55,212 nt of DNA from Candidatus Omnitrophota bacterium (GCA_018817585.1 JAHITE010000041.1:1-55212); one strand, 5' to 3'; positions 6,674 through 15,820 are shown, numbered from the stretch's first letter. Translations and numbers: made by a program. Notes: generated by a model not told the origin, from the letters alone.

Positions 6674-8833
6674 CTAGCTATTCATTCCCAGCTTATCAGT
6701 CTGCTGTTTAATGCTCTGAGCGATTTCTTTACCGATCATTGCTACTTTTTGTAAAGCGGTAAGCGGGGCTTTGGCTAAATCCGCGGTGGTTTTAAACCCT
6801 TTATCAAATAAATTCCTGGCTCGGGCGCGGCCAATGCCTTTTAGATTAATCAGCTCAAGCAATTCAGTTTTAATTCCATAGCGCACTTGGGTTCTTAGAT
6901 CATACAAGGGTTTGGTTTTGGGAATTTTAAATAATTTAGCCAGTTCAATGGTGGAATAGAGCATCCAGTCAGCAGTATCCATAAATCGATGAATATCGCC
7001 AGGTCCGGTGCCAAAGAAATTACACAAGGAATCTTCTTTTTCTTCTTCAATCCAGCGGCTGATCAGCCAGACGGTTTTAATTTTTTTTAAATGATTCGTA
7101 TAATCACCGCTAAATGGAATTGGCAGTTCAAATAAAGCATTGTGCGTATCCGCGTAAGGCACGACTTTTTCAATATCCGCTTTGGTCAAAGACAGGTTCA
7201 TCATGTCCGGCACCGAGCAGATCAGATAGAGCGCGCTCAAAGGATTTATCGGAGAGGCCATGTTCTTTAAACAATCGCGGATCAATACCGCGCTGATTGG
7301 GTCAATGTATAATCTGCTGATTCTCTGGCCAAAATTAGTGGCTGTGATCTGATGGTTTTCAACTGTGACCATCTGTTCGGCTTCGAGGAAGCTGATAATC
7401 TCAATGATCATTTCACTTAAGTCATATAATTTATTCTGATGCGAGAAAAAGGTTTTATTTACAAATTCAAAAGCGCTCTCAGTGCTGGTAATAAACCCGG
7501 TGGCAATGGAAGCCAAGAGATGGACTCTTAAAGAACTTTCATTGCCCAGATATGATTGAATCGGTTCAGCATCCGCGAAGATAAAATTACTAAACATATC
7601 GCCTTGTTCTTTTTTGCTTTTAGCAAAGATAATTGCCTCACCATAAGTATCGTATTGAGGCCGTCCGGCGCGTCCGCTCATTTGCTTGTATTCCATGACA
7701 CTGACTGGTTTCATCCCGGCTCCGGAAACATATCGGTAAAGTCCGCGGATAATTACTCTCCGGGAGGGAAGGTTCACGCCCACAGCTAAAGTCGGAGTAG
7801 CGCAGATCACTTTGATTGTATTGTTTTTAAAATTATCTTCGACCAGTCTGCGATGTTCAGGATTTAAGCCGGCATGATGAAATACTACGCCGTCTTTCAT
7901 GCAGTCGCAGAGTTGTTTGCCTAAAGTTGTGCTTTCAGAACTGAGTTTAGCGGCTTGCTGTGCTAGATCACTTAAAGCGATTTTCTGTTCATGACTTAAT
8001 GCTTGGCGCATTTGTTTAGCAATTCTTCTGGCCTCAGCCTGAGCTGAGCGGCGGGTATTAACAAACACTAAAGCCTGGCCATTGTCTTTGACGCAGTCAA
8101 TTGCTAAGGCCGCCATTTCATCATTAGTATGTTCTAAACTGATTTCTTTGGAAGTGCCGTCCGCGAATTTAACTGTGCCTTGACAGTAAACGCCTTCTTT
8201 TAAATCCACCGGACGCCAGAAGCTCGATACCAGCCGGGCATTCAGCCAATCCGCAATGTCCTGGGCATTGGCAATTGTGGCGCTTAAACCTACGATTTTT
8301 AATTTAGAATTTGTGCTTTGCAAACGGGTGATCACGGTTTCTAAAGTTGGGCCGCGATGCGGATCGCCGATATAATGAATTTCATCAATGATCACACAGC
8401 CGAGTTTAGCGCATAAATCATCCGGAATCTGGCGGAGCAGGGAATCAACTTTTTCCGCGGTGGCAATTAAAATATCATTTTCCGTTAAAGCTTTGGAAGC
8501 ATAATCAAAATCACCAGTGGCAATTCCGATTTTCAGTCCAAGGGAAGTGTATTTTTTGGTGAATTCTTCAAATTTTTCCGAAGCCAGCGCGCGCAAAGGG
8601 ACAATATACAGACAATTGCCTTGCTTGGAAAAAATCGTTTTAAGCATTGCCAGTTCCGCCATCAGGGTTTTTCCTGAGGCAGTAGGCATGGCCAGGACAA
8701 TATTCTGCTTGCTGAGCAGGCCATTTTCCAGAGCTTCAATCTGCGGCTGATATAAACTGCTGATATTGTTCTGAGTTAAAACCGCCTTAAGATTATCCGG
8801 CAGCAGGTCTAAACCAGTTTTATGATTTGTCAT
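6674..8833 (-). CDS. Hel308/Ski2-like superfamily 2 DNA helicase
   Basis: A 719-residue helicase with the length and domain order of archaeal Hel308, which unwinds lagging strands at stalled forks. Motifs: Walker A PTASGKT (about residue 50), DEIH (150-153), LSAT (183), NTRRSA (259), a V-C-A-T-P-T-L-A-V-G-V-N-L-P motif V (343-356) and QMSGRAGRP (384-392). A winged-helix/ratchet region follows. The C-terminus has a helix-hairpin-helix (LINLKGIGRARARNLF), as in Hel308. The family is mostly archaeal and eukaryotic, so its presence in a bacterium-like context suggests transfer or a lineage-specific helicase. It lies 29 bp after the DUF4254 gene on the same strand and is probably co-transcribed with it. 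Confidence 0.9.
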   Translation of the reverse strand: MTNHKTGLDLLPDNLKAVLTQNNISSLYQPQIEALENGLLSKQNIVLAMPTASGKTLMAELAMLKTIFSKQGNCLYIVPLRALASEKFEEFTKKYTSLGLKIGIATGDFDYASKALTENDILIATAEKVDSLLRQIPDDLCAKLGCVIIDEIHYIGDPHRGPTLETVITRLQSTNSKLKIVGLSATIANAQDIADWLNARLVSSFWRPVDLKEGVYCQGTVKFADGTSKEISLEHTNDEMAALAIDCVKDNGQALVFVNTRRSAQAEARRIAKQMRQALSHEQKIALSDLAQQAAKLSSESTTLGKQLCDCMKDGVVFHHAGLNPEHRRLVEDNFKNNTIKVICATPTLAVGVNLPSRRVIIRGLYRYVSGAGMKPVSVMEYKQMSGRAGRPQYDTYGEAIIFAKSKKEQGDMFSNFIFADAEPIQSYLGNESSLRVHLLASIATGFITSTESAFEFVNKTFFSHQNKLYDLSEMIIEIISFLEAEQMVTVENHQITATNFGQRISRLYIDPISAVLIRDCLKNMASPINPLSALYLICSVPDMMNLSLTKADIEKVVPYADTHNALFELPIPFSGDYTNHLKKIKTVWLISRWIEEEKEDSLCNFFGTGPGDIHRFMDTADWMLYSTIELAKLFKIPKTKPLYDLRTQVRYGIKTELLELINLKGIGRARARNLFDKGFKTTADLAKAPLTALQKVAMIGKEIAQSIKQQTDKLGMNS

Positions 8834-8862
8834 TGATTAGCTAAAAAGCATCAAGCAGGAAT

Positions 8863-9354
8863 TTACTTTTTGCGTTTTGTTTTGGTTATTTTTTTAATTT
8901 CAATCTCGAATAATTCGTCAATCTTATCAATAAAGTCATTTCTTTGCTGATTGGTCGGGTCGATCTTTTTTTTAATTTTGCCAATAAAATTCAAACTAAC
9001 ATCAGTTCTCCGGGCTTCATCTTCTAAATGCCAGAGTTCAATGTTTTTCCGAGATAAGCCTTCAATTGCCTGGGAAAGCTTAGGATTGCTGCCGATTTTA
9101 TTCATATCTTTGAGCGGATTATAGAGTTTTATTTTTTCTTCTCTTAAAATAACTTTGCTGTTTAAAGCCATTTTAATAAAATCATCGATTTCCCGCAGCT
9201 GGATCTCTTTTTGTTTCTTTAATAAGCTTAGTTTTTCCTTAAGCTGTTTAAGCGAAAATTTAGGATCTTTTTCCTTAATACTTTTATTTAAATAAAACTC
9301 GCGGATTGATTTAATGGTTAGTTTATCAACCAAGCTGCCCAGTGTTTCTGCCAT
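8863..9354 (-). CDS. DUF4254-type protein
   Basis: A 163-residue, helical, charged cytoplasmic protein. It opens with MAETLGSLVDKLT and later has NIELWHLEDEARR and a D-x-x-N-Q-Q-R-N-D-x-I-D-x-I-D-E segment. These are landmarks of DUF4254 proteins, which often sit next to glycosyltransferase genes; their biochemical role is not known to me. A strong AAGGAGG precedes the ATG and a TTGAGT/TATAAA promoter lies upstream. It is first in a likely two-gene operon with Hel308. GT9 and GT2 genes lie 5 kb away on the other strand. Confidence 0.65.
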   Translation of the reverse strand: MAETLGSLVDKLTIKSIREFYLNKSIKEKDPKFSLKQLKEKLSLLKKQKEIQLREIDDFIKMALNSKVILREEKIKLYNPLKDMNKIGSNPKLSQAIEGLSRKNIELWHLEDEARRTDVSLNFIGKIKKKIDPTNQQRNDFIDKIDELFEIEIKKITKTKRKK

Positions 9355-9395
9355 AAAGCCTCCTTAAACAAATTTTTCGGTTTGGATACCTTACT

Positions 9396-9424
9396 TTTAT
9401 AACATGTATCAACTATTTACTCAA
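9396..9424 (-). promoter_or_regulatory. Promoter of the DUF4254-Hel308 operon
   Basis: On the minus strand TTGAGT (9419-9424), a 17-bp spacer and TATAAA (9396-9401). The start codon at 9354 follows about 42 bp after the -10 with a strong AAGGAGG. Confidence 0.65.
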
Positions 9425-9527
9425 GCTTTTTCCCGGACAAGTGATTTATTTTGAGCAGGGAAGAAGACATATCATCATATCAGCTATAAAGATAAAAATA
9501 TTCTGCTTTTTAGCGTAAATTTTCAAG

Positions 9528-9556
9528 TTGACTGTCTGCTTTGTTTGTAGTAATGT
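9528..9556 (+). promoter_or_regulatory. Promoter of the PAC2 gene, near-leaderless
   Basis: TTGACT (9528-9533), a 17-bp spacer, TAATGT (9551-9556). The ATG at 9566 is only 9 bp past the -10 and has no Shine-Dalgarno. Confidence 0.55.
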
Positions 9557-9565
9557 ATACATTAT

Positions 9566-10537
9566 ATGAAAAACAAAACAATAAAATTATTTAAAAAACC
9601 AAGACTGAAAAGTCCGTTTCTGATTGCCGCATGGCCGGGGATGGGGAATGTTGCCGCGCGGGCTGTTGAGTATTTGTGGGAGCAGCTTAATCCTGTGGAA
9701 TTTGCTGAAATCAGCGCGAAAGGTTTTTTTCACCCGCATGAAGCTTGGATTATTGACGGTCAGGTGGAAAAAACCCGCCTGCCTACAGGCAAGTTCTATT
9801 ATTGGAAAAATACTAAAGGCAGGCATGATATCATTCTTTTTCTTTGCGAGGCGCAACCTTCTTTGGAAAAAGGCTATAGCTATGCTAATTTAGTGCTTGA
9901 TGTGGCCGCGGAGTTTAAAGTTAAGCGCGTGTTTACCTTTGCCTCCATGCCTTCACCGATTGACCATACTCAGCAATCAAGAGTCTGGGCCACAGTCACT
10001 GATAAGCGTTTATCCAGGGAACTTGATCCTCTGAATGTAAAGCTGATGCGCGTGGGCCAGATTAGCGGCTTAAACGGTTTATTGCTTAGCGTGGCTAAAG
10101 AACGCAAAATCGAAGGGTTTTGCTTTTTAGCCGAGATTCCTTTGTACGCGATTCAGATTGAAAATCCTAAAGCATCAAAAGCTGTGCTGAAAATCTTCAC
10201 CCGGATGATTGGCTTGAGCTTTGACTTTATCGGTTTAGATGAAAGAGCTAAGATCGTAGAAGATGAAATTGAAAAACTTGTTGATTATTTTAAGTCCGGA
10301 GCTGCTCCTGGGCCGATCAATGAAGATGATATCGAAAGTATCAAACAAAGCTTAGCTTCGGTAACCAGATTGCCAGAATCAGCTAAAGCTAAAATCGAGA
10401 AACTTTTTAAATTTGCGGAAAAGGATATCTCCAAAGCTCAGGAATTGAAAAGCGAATTAGATAAATGGCATATTTATAAAGATTATGAAGACCGATTCCT
10501 CGATTTATTCAGGCCAGGCAAAAGAGATAATAACTAG
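9566..10537 (+). CDS. PAC2-family (proteasome assembly chaperone-like) protein
   Basis: A 323-residue cytoplasmic protein of the PAC2/DUF75 family. Signs are the N-terminal FLIAAWPGMGNVA, the acidic-aromatic strand that follows, FTFASMPSPIDHT, and GQISGLNGLLLSVAKERKIEG leading to the PKASKAVL helix. In archaea and actinobacteria, relatives go with proteasome genes; in other bacteria their role is unknown. No proteasome gene is nearby. The last 80 residues are a charged helical extension. It is followed after 27 bp by the ABC permease gene and may share a transcript with it. It probably starts on a nearly leaderless mRNA. Confidence 0.8.
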   Translation: MKNKTIKLFKKPRLKSPFLIAAWPGMGNVAARAVEYLWEQLNPVEFAEISAKGFFHPHEAWIIDGQVEKTRLPTGKFYYWKNTKGRHDIILFLCEAQPSLEKGYSYANLVLDVAAEFKVKRVFTFASMPSPIDHTQQSRVWATVTDKRLSRELDPLNVKLMRVGQISGLNGLLLSVAKERKIEGFCFLAEIPLYAIQIENPKASKAVLKIFTRMIGLSFDFIGLDERAKIVEDEIEKLVDYFKSGAAPGPINEDDIESIKQSLASVTRLPESAKAKIEKLFKFAEKDISKAQELKSELDKWHIYKDYEDRFLDLFRPGKRDNN

Positions 10538-10564
10538 CGCGTATTTAATCAACCGAAATAATTA

Positions 10565-11539
10565 ATGCTCAGATATATTGTTAAACGTTTAATAATGCTG
10601 ATACCGTTATTGATTGGTATTAGCTTGATTTCTTTCCTGGTAATTCATCTCGCGCCGGGAAAGCCCACGGATGTTCAGCTGCAGTTAAATCAAAAAGTTA
10701 GTCTTCAAGTCAGAGAGCGGATTGAAAAACTTTATGGCTTGGATAAACCAATTATTGTTCAGTATTTCAGTTGGCTGCGGCGGATGCTTTGTCTGGATTT
10801 TGGCGTATCGTTTAGCGACAGCCGTCCGGTATCCGCGAAAATCGCTGAACGAATTCCGGTTACTTTATGCGTCAGTGTTTTATCTTTACTGCTGATTTTA
10901 GGTATTGCCATACCGATTGGCGTGTTCAGCGCGGTATGGGAGGGAAGTTTTTTTGATCAGGCAATGACTGTATTTGTGTTTATTGGCTTTGCCATGCCGA
11001 CTTTTTGGCTGGCTTTGCTGTTAATGAAGTATTTTGGCGTGACTTTGCATTGGATTCCCGTGTCTGGTCTTAAATCCATTCAGTTTGATAGTCTCAGCAT
11101 CTGGGGCAAATTTCTTGATCTCAGCCAGCATTTGATTCTTCCGATTTTAATCTCCGCGTTTACCGGCCTGGCGGGCTTATCGCGTTATATGCGCACTAAT
11201 ATGATCAATGTGCTGCAAACTGATTATATCCGTACTGCCCGGGCCAAAGGTTTAAGTGATAAAAAAATCTATTTTCGTCATGCTTTTAAAAACGCGCTTT
11301 TACCAATTATCACAATTCTTGGTTTGTCTTTGCCGGGATTAATCGGCGGCAGTGTAATCACGGAATCAATTTTCGCGATTCCGGGCATGGGCAAATTATT
11401 TTATGACGCGGTAATGGCCCGGGATTATCCAGTGATTATGGGAGTTTTAGTTATCGGAGCAATGCTGACTTTAATCGGTAATTTAATTGCTGATATTTGT
11501 TATTTTTATGCTGATCCGCGCATTAGGAACAGCGATTAG
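10565..11539 (+). CDS. Oligopeptide/dipeptide ABC transporter permease, OppB/DppB type
   Basis: A 324-residue inner-membrane permease with about six transmembrane segments. The N-terminus [24 protein letters not shown] is typical of DppB. The loop [21 protein letters not shown] (EAA motif, about residues 220-240) docks on the ATPase subunits, and [15 protein letters not shown] marks the subfamily. Together with the OppC, OppD and OppF types that follow it forms an importer for peptides or nickel-like ligands. No substrate-binding protein gene is in or near the operon. A MITE-like element separates it from the next permease gene. Confidence 0.92.
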   Translation: MLRYIVKRLIMLIPLLIGISLISFLVIHLAPGKPTDVQLQLNQKVSLQVRERIEKLYGLDKPIIVQYFSWLRRMLCLDFGVSFSDSRPVSAKIAERIPVTLCVSVLSLLLILGIAIPIGVFSAVWEGSFFDQAMTVFVFIGFAMPTFWLALLLMKYFGVTLHWIPVSGLKSIQFDSLSIWGKFLDLSQHLILPILISAFTGLAGLSRYMRTNMINVLQTDYIRTARAKGLSDKKIYFRHAFKNALLPIITILGLSLPGLIGGSVITESIFAIPGMGKLFYDAVMARDYPVIMGVLVIGAMLTLIGNLIADICYFYADPRIRNSD

Positions 11540-11591
11540 TTGCGAGTTAGCGGGTTGACGAGTTGAAAAAGCAGCAAGGATAAAGGACTCT

Positions 11592-11706
11592 AGGTCGGGG
11601 CCGTGCTTGCCCCGGCCCGTAATAATATACAATTATCAAAAATCAATGAAATTATTAATAAACGGGCGCAGGCAAGCAGCGCCCCTACGATTTCTAAAAT
11701 TATTAA
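11592..11706 (+). mobile_element. MITE-like palindromic element, copy 1
   Basis: A 110-bp non-coding unit with imperfect terminal inverted repeats of about 27 bp: left GGTCGGGGCCGTGCTTGCCC, right end (read as complement) GTAGGGGCGCTGCTTGCC, joined by an AT-rich core around AATAATATACAATTAT. It is nearly identical to the copies at 12547-12658 and 23094-23204. It lies between oppB and oppC and ends about 7 bp before the oppC start. Confidence 0.8.
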
Positions 11707-11712
11707 AACATT

Positions 11713-12525
11713 ATGAAAAAACTTTTTAAAAATAAATTAGCAAGTGCTGGATTACTGATCATTTTTCTGATCAGTTTGTTCGCGATTTTCGCGCCGTTTA
11801 TAACTGCTTATCAGCCGAATGATATTAATATTACTGATTCTTTGCTTGCGCCAAGCGCCGCGCATTGGCTGGGTACTGATTTGCTGGGCCGGGATTTATT
11901 ATGCCGCATGGCTTATGGGGCGCGGATTTCCTTGATTGTGGGTTTGATTGCTGTGAGCATATCAGTGCTGATCGGATTATTACTTGGTTCGATTGCCGGT
12001 TATTATGCCGGCAGGATTGACGCGATAATTATGCGGTTTGTGGATATTATGCTTTGCTTTCCCAGTATATTTTTGATTTTAGCTTTGGTGGCTTTGCTTG
12101 AACCAAGCATTCTGATTATTATGGCGGTTATTGGCCTGACCAGCTGGATGGGCATTGCCCGTTTGGTCAGAGCTGAGATCCTAAGTTTAAAGGAACGCGA
12201 TTATGTCTTAGCTGCCCGGGCTTGCGGTGTTTCGGATTTTAAAATAATTATCCGCCATTTGATTCCTAATGCGATTGGCCCGGTGCTGATCAGCGCGACT
12301 TTGGGGGTTGCCGCGGCTATTCTTGTTGAATCAAGTCTGAGTTTTTTAGGCATTGGTGTTCAGCCGCCAACTCCCAGCTGGGGGAATATTCTGATGGACG
12401 CGAAAGCCAGTTTAGGTCTTGCCTGGTGGATGACATTTTATCCGGGGCTGGCGATTTTTATTACGGTTTTAGGCTATAATTTGCTGGGTGAGGGATTAAG
12501 GGATATGTTGATACCTAGGAAATAA
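11713..12525 (+). CDS. Oligopeptide/dipeptide ABC transporter permease, OppC/DppC type
   Basis: A 270-residue second permease, shorter than OppB as usual for DppC. It has about six membrane segments, the periplasmic GTDLLGRDLLCRMAYGARISL segment diagnostic of the OppC branch (about residues 54-75), an EAA loop (AARACGVSDFKIIIRHLIPNA) and ESSLSFLGIGVQPPTPSWG near the end. It pairs with OppB in the membrane. There is no clear Shine-Dalgarno; the bases before the ATG belong to the edge of MITE copy 1, so insertion may have replaced the native start region. Confidence 0.92.
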   Translation: MKKLFKNKLASAGLLIIFLISLFAIFAPFITAYQPNDINITDSLLAPSAAHWLGTDLLGRDLLCRMAYGARISLIVGLIAVSISVLIGLLLGSIAGYYAGRIDAIIMRFVDIMLCFPSIFLILALVALLEPSILIIMAVIGLTSWMGIARLVRAEILSLKERDYVLAARACGVSDFKIIIRHLIPNAIGPVLISATLGVAAAILVESSLSFLGIGVQPPTPSWGNILMDAKASLGLAWWMTFYPGLAIFITVLGYNLLGEGLRDMLIPRK

Positions 12526-12530
12526 AGAAG

Positions 12531-12680
12531 GTCACAAGGACACAAGGTAGGGGCCGCGCTTGCCCCGGCCCGTAATAATATACAATTATTAAAAACCAAT
12601 GAAATCATTAATAAACGGGCGCAGGCAAGCAGCGCCCCTACGATTTCTAAAATTATTTGAATTATATAAAAATCAACGCG
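12531..12680 (+). mobile_element. MITE-like palindromic element, copy 2 (extended)
   Basis: Same element as copy 1 and in the same orientation: left end GTAGGGGCCGCGCTTGCCCC at 12547, right end near 12641. Flanks GTCACAAG...CACAAG and GAATTATATAAAAATCAACGCG are also shared with copy 3, so the repeated unit reaches about 150 bp here. It lies between oppC and oppD. Confidence 0.8.
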
Positions 12681-12702
12681 CAAACGCGGAAACATAAAAA
12701 AC

Positions 12703-13677
12703 ATGGAAAAACTTTTAGAGGTTAAAAATCTGACAACTTGTTTTGTCCCTGAGGGCAGGGAAATCCCTCTGGTGGACAATGTGTCGTTTTTTATTAATAA
12801 AAACTCAGTGCTGGGGTTTGTCGGTGAATCCGGCTGCGGCAAAACAATGACTGCTTTGTCTTTGACTAATCTTTTGCCTGGGAAAAACTGCAAAATTATT
12901 TCCGGTGAAATTAATTTTAAGCACCAGACAATCAATCAGATCAAAGAAAAAGATTTAAAACAAATCAGGGGCAAAGAGATTACTTATATTTTTCAAGAGC
13001 CGGCAACTTGTTTAAATCCGGTGCTGAACATCAAAGAGCAATTAGCCGAAGTAGCGCGGCTGTATCGCCCGGAAATAAAACCAGAGCAAACTAATCAGTT
13101 TTTAATCAAGCAGTTGGAGCAAGTGGGCATCAGCATGCCCGCGGAAAAACTCCTGGCTTTTCCGCATCAATTATCCGGCGGAGAAAAACAAAGAGTAATG
13201 ATCGCGATGAGCATGATTCCGCGTCCGGCTTTGCTGATTGCTGATGAGCCGACCACGGCTTTGGATGTGACAATTCAGGCGCAGATTCTTTTATTGCTTG
13301 ATAAATTAAAGCGGGAAACAGGGGTGGCGATTTTATTTATCAGCCATGACTTAAATGTGATCGCGGAACTTTCCGATTATATCGCGGTGATGTATGCCGG
13401 ACAAATAGTGGAATTTGCTCAAGCAAAAAAACTCTTAGCTAATCCCCGGCATCCTTATACCCAGGGTTTATTTGAATGCCTTCCGAAAAAAGAACATAAT
13501 CAGCAAAACAAGCTAAAAGCAATTATCGGCGAAGTGCCTAAATCCGGCAATTTTCCCGAGGGCTGCAGGTTTCATCCCCGCTGTCCTGTGAAATTTGATA
13601 AATGCGCTCAAGCAATGCCGCCATTATTTAAGTTAAACCCAGATCAGGAGGTCCGCTGCTGGCTATGCTCAGACTAA
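12703..13677 (+). CDS. Peptide ABC transporter ATPase, OppD/DppD type
   Basis: A 324-residue ATPase that powers import. It shows Walker A GESGCGKT (about residues 39-46), a Q-loop FQEPATCLNP, the signature LSGGEKQRV, Walker B ALLIADEPTTALD and the H-loop ISHDL. The C-terminal extension carries G-C-R-F-H-P-R-C-P and further cysteines, the Fe-S/oligopeptide C-terminal domain of OppD/DppD proteins. It overlaps oppF by 13 bases, so the two ATPases are coupled. MITE copy 2 lies just upstream and no strong ribosome site is seen. Confidence 0.93.
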   Translation: MEKLLEVKNLTTCFVPEGREIPLVDNVSFFINKNSVLGFVGESGCGKTMTALSLTNLLPGKNCKIISGEINFKHQTINQIKEKDLKQIRGKEITYIFQEPATCLNPVLNIKEQLAEVARLYRPEIKPEQTNQFLIKQLEQVGISMPAEKLLAFPHQLSGGEKQRVMIAMSMIPRPALLIADEPTTALDVTIQAQILLLLDKLKRETGVAILFISHDLNVIAELSDYIAVMYAGQIVEFAQAKKLLANPRHPYTQGLFECLPKKEHNQQNKLKAIIGEVPKSGNFPEGCRFHPRCPVKFDKCAQAMPPLFKLNPDQEVRCWLCSD

Positions 13678-14627
13678 ATAAAGTAAGCAAATATTATCAG
13701 CTGAATAAAAGTTTTATCTCTCCGCTTAGGAAAAAGATAAAGGCCGTTGATTCTGTTTGTCTGGAAATTAAATCCGGCGAGACTTTAGGGCTGGTTGGTG
13801 AATCCGGCTGCGGTAAATCCACTTTAGCGCGGATAATTTTAAAATTAATTGCTCCCAGCGCGGGAGAGATATATTTTCAGGATCAGGAAATTACGGATTT
13901 AAGCGAAAATCAGTTTCGTGCTTTGCGCCAAAAAATCCAGATTGTGTTCCAGGATCCTTACAGCAGTCTTTCTCCGAGATTAACTGTGAAAAAGATTATT
14001 AGCGAGCCTTTGCAGGCGTTTAAACAAAAAAAGGTTTTAATTGCCCAAAGAGTTAAGGAATTGCTGATTAATGTGGGCTTAAATCCGGAATATGAAAATC
14101 GTCTGCCGCATCAATTAAGCGGCGGAGAACGACAGCGGGTGGGGATTGCCCGGGCTTTGGCCACGAATCCTGAATTATTAATTCTCGATGAGGCAGTATC
14201 TTCTTTGGATTTATCCACCCAGGCCCAGGTATTGAATTTATTAAAAGATCTGCAGTCTAAATATAAACTAACTTATTTGTTTATTGCTCATAATCTGGAT
14301 GTTGTCCGATATATTAGTGATCATGTGGCCGTGATGTATAAGGGCAGGATTGTCGAGCAGGCAGGCGTAAATCAGCTGTATGAAAATCCTTCGCATCCTT
14401 ATACTAAAATATTGTTAAACAGCATGCCTAGTTTTGAAAAAAAACTTTTATTAAATAAAAATCAAAGCGCGATATTGGAAAAGCAGATCTTGCCGTTGGA
14501 TAATCAAGGCTGCTGCTTTTACGCGCAATGTAATAAAGCCCAAGCCCAATGCGCCGAGGAAAAACCGGAATTAAACCAAATCAAATTAGGCCATTGGCTG
14601 AGTTGTTTTAAACCAAAGGAAATTTGA
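13665..14627 (+). CDS. Peptide ABC transporter ATPase, OppF/DppF type
   Basis: A 320-residue partner ATPase of OppD. Motifs are GESGCGKST (Walker A), FQDPYSSLSPR (Q-loop, typical of OppF), LSGGERQRVGIARAL (signature) and LLILDEAVSSLD (Walker B). The usual cysteine-rich tail is visible as C-C-F-Y-A-Q-C-N-K. AGGAGG lies upstream within oppD, and the start overlaps oppD's end. The next gene, a glycosyltransferase, starts 3 bp after the stop, so importer and glycan genes may share a transcript. Confidence 0.93.
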   Translation: MLRLNKVSKYYQLNKSFISPLRKKIKAVDSVCLEIKSGETLGLVGESGCGKSTLARIILKLIAPSAGEIYFQDQEITDLSENQFRALRQKIQIVFQDPYSSLSPRLTVKKIISEPLQAFKQKKVLIAQRVKELLINVGLNPEYENRLPHQLSGGERQRVGIARALATNPELLILDEAVSSLDLSTQAQVLNLLKDLQSKYKLTYLFIAHNLDVVRYISDHVAVMYKGRIVEQAGVNQLYENPSHPYTKILLNSMPSFEKKLLLNKNQSAILEKQILPLDNQGCCFYAQCNKAQAQCAEEKPELNQIKLGHWLSCFKPKEI

Positions 14628-14630
14628 AAA

Positions 14631-15815
14631 ATGAAGAAAGTTAATAAAAATACAGATACAGCTGATCAGTTAACTTTTGATAATCAAAAACAAGCAGAGC
14701 CGCAAAGCAATATTATGCAGCCATTGCAGTTTGATTTTTTAAAGCAAGCTGATTTTAAAAAATTTCAACAGACAAAGCTGTTTGAAAAACTCCAGGATAA
14801 TGTGAAGACTATCGCGATTTATAAAGGCGGCGGCGGCTTGGGGGATTTGGTGGTCGCGGCTAGTTTTTTTAAAACTTTTAAGCAGGCTTTTCCTCATGCC
14901 CAAGTAAAATATATGGGAGTGATCTATCCGAGATTTCAGAAGATCTTTGATTCAATTGATTCAATTGACGGATATATTGATTATGAACGTCCGGATAAAG
15001 GCAGGCGGATGAAGCAATATTGGCAGTTTCGTAAAACTCAGGCCCAGGGGATTGATTTGCTGATTGATACCCAAAGACGGTTTGAGACTAGTTTTTGGCT
15101 GCGGATGCTGGGTACTAAATATATGCTCAGCGCCAGTCCTTTATTATCAAACTGGAATATGCCTTGGCTGAATTATAAAAAAATGCATATTTTAGAGCAA
15201 TTGTTTACTTTGCCGGCAAGATTAGGCATGGATATGCCCAAGAATTTTGCCGCTGATCTGAACATTGACTCGCAATATATGAATAACGCGGCGAAAATGC
15301 TGGGAGGCAAAAAAGGGAAAATCGCGGCTTTAATGCCCAGCTGCGGTATGGAGTTTAAAAACTGGCTGCCTGAGTATTTTGCGAAAATAGGAGATTTGTT
15401 TGCAAATAATGGGTATACTATTATAATATTAGGAAGCCCTAAGGAACTGGAGCTGTTTAAAAGCATTGCCAGGCAGATGAAACATCAGCCGGTTATTCCC
15501 GCGGAAATTGATTTGGAGTTTTCCCAAGAGCTGATGAATGACGCGGCGATCCTTAAACAATCAAGCATCGCAGTGGGCAATGACAGCGGCGGCATGCATT
15601 TGGCCAGCTGTTTGGGAGTTTTAAGCGCCACGATTTTCGGGCCGACAACCCCGAGAAAATTCGCGCCGATTGGTCCGAGAAATATTGTGTTTTATAAACC
15701 TCTGGCTTGTTCGCCATGCCGGTTTAAATGTAAGCAGCAGATTTTTAAACAATGTTTAAATTCAATTACACCGCGGGAAGTTTACGCGGCTTGTATGAAA
15801 AATATGGAAGGGTAA
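14631..15815 (+). CDS. Glycosyltransferase family 9 (heptosyltransferase-like)
   Basis: A 394-residue cytoplasmic GT9 enzyme, the family of lipopolysaccharide heptosyltransferases that use ADP-heptose. Signs are IYKGGGGLGDLVVAASFF (donor fold start, about residues 63-80), VKYMGVIYPRFQKIFD, and the C-terminal GNDSGGMHLASCLGV followed by FGPTTPRKFAPIG, the nucleotide-sugar site. A cysteine cluster near the end (C-S-P-C-R-F-K-C-K) is common in this family. The first 45 residues are an extra polar Gln/Lys-rich extension. GmhB, which acts in ADP-heptose synthesis, is encoded in the same window at 50922. Confidence 0.88.
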   Translation: MKKVNKNTDTADQLTFDNQKQAEPQSNIMQPLQFDFLKQADFKKFQQTKLFEKLQDNVKTIAIYKGGGGLGDLVVAASFFKTFKQAFPHAQVKYMGVIYPRFQKIFDSIDSIDGYIDYERPDKGRRMKQYWQFRKTQAQGIDLLIDTQRRFETSFWLRMLGTKYMLSASPLLSNWNMPWLNYKKMHILEQLFTLPARLGMDMPKNFAADLNIDSQYMNNAAKMLGGKKGKIAALMPSCGMEFKNWLPEYFAKIGDLFANNGYTIIILGSPKELELFKSIARQMKHQPVIPAEIDLEFSQELMNDAAILKQSSIAVGNDSGGMHLASCLGVLSATIFGPTTPRKFAPIGPRNIVFYKPLACSPCRFKCKQQIFKQCLNSITPREVYAACMKNMEG

Positions 15816-15820
15816 AAAAT

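Noticed and set aside
11592..11706. Reading the GTAGGGGC...CCCCTAC unit as a simple transcription terminator
   Set aside because: Three near-identical copies with about 27-bp terminal inverted repeats, opposite orientation in one case and no T-tract point to a repeat element instead.
12474..12935. 153-residue minus-strand frame over the oppC-oppD gap
   Set aside because: It runs across MITE copy 2 and antisense to oppD; the translation has no domain and reflects element sequence.
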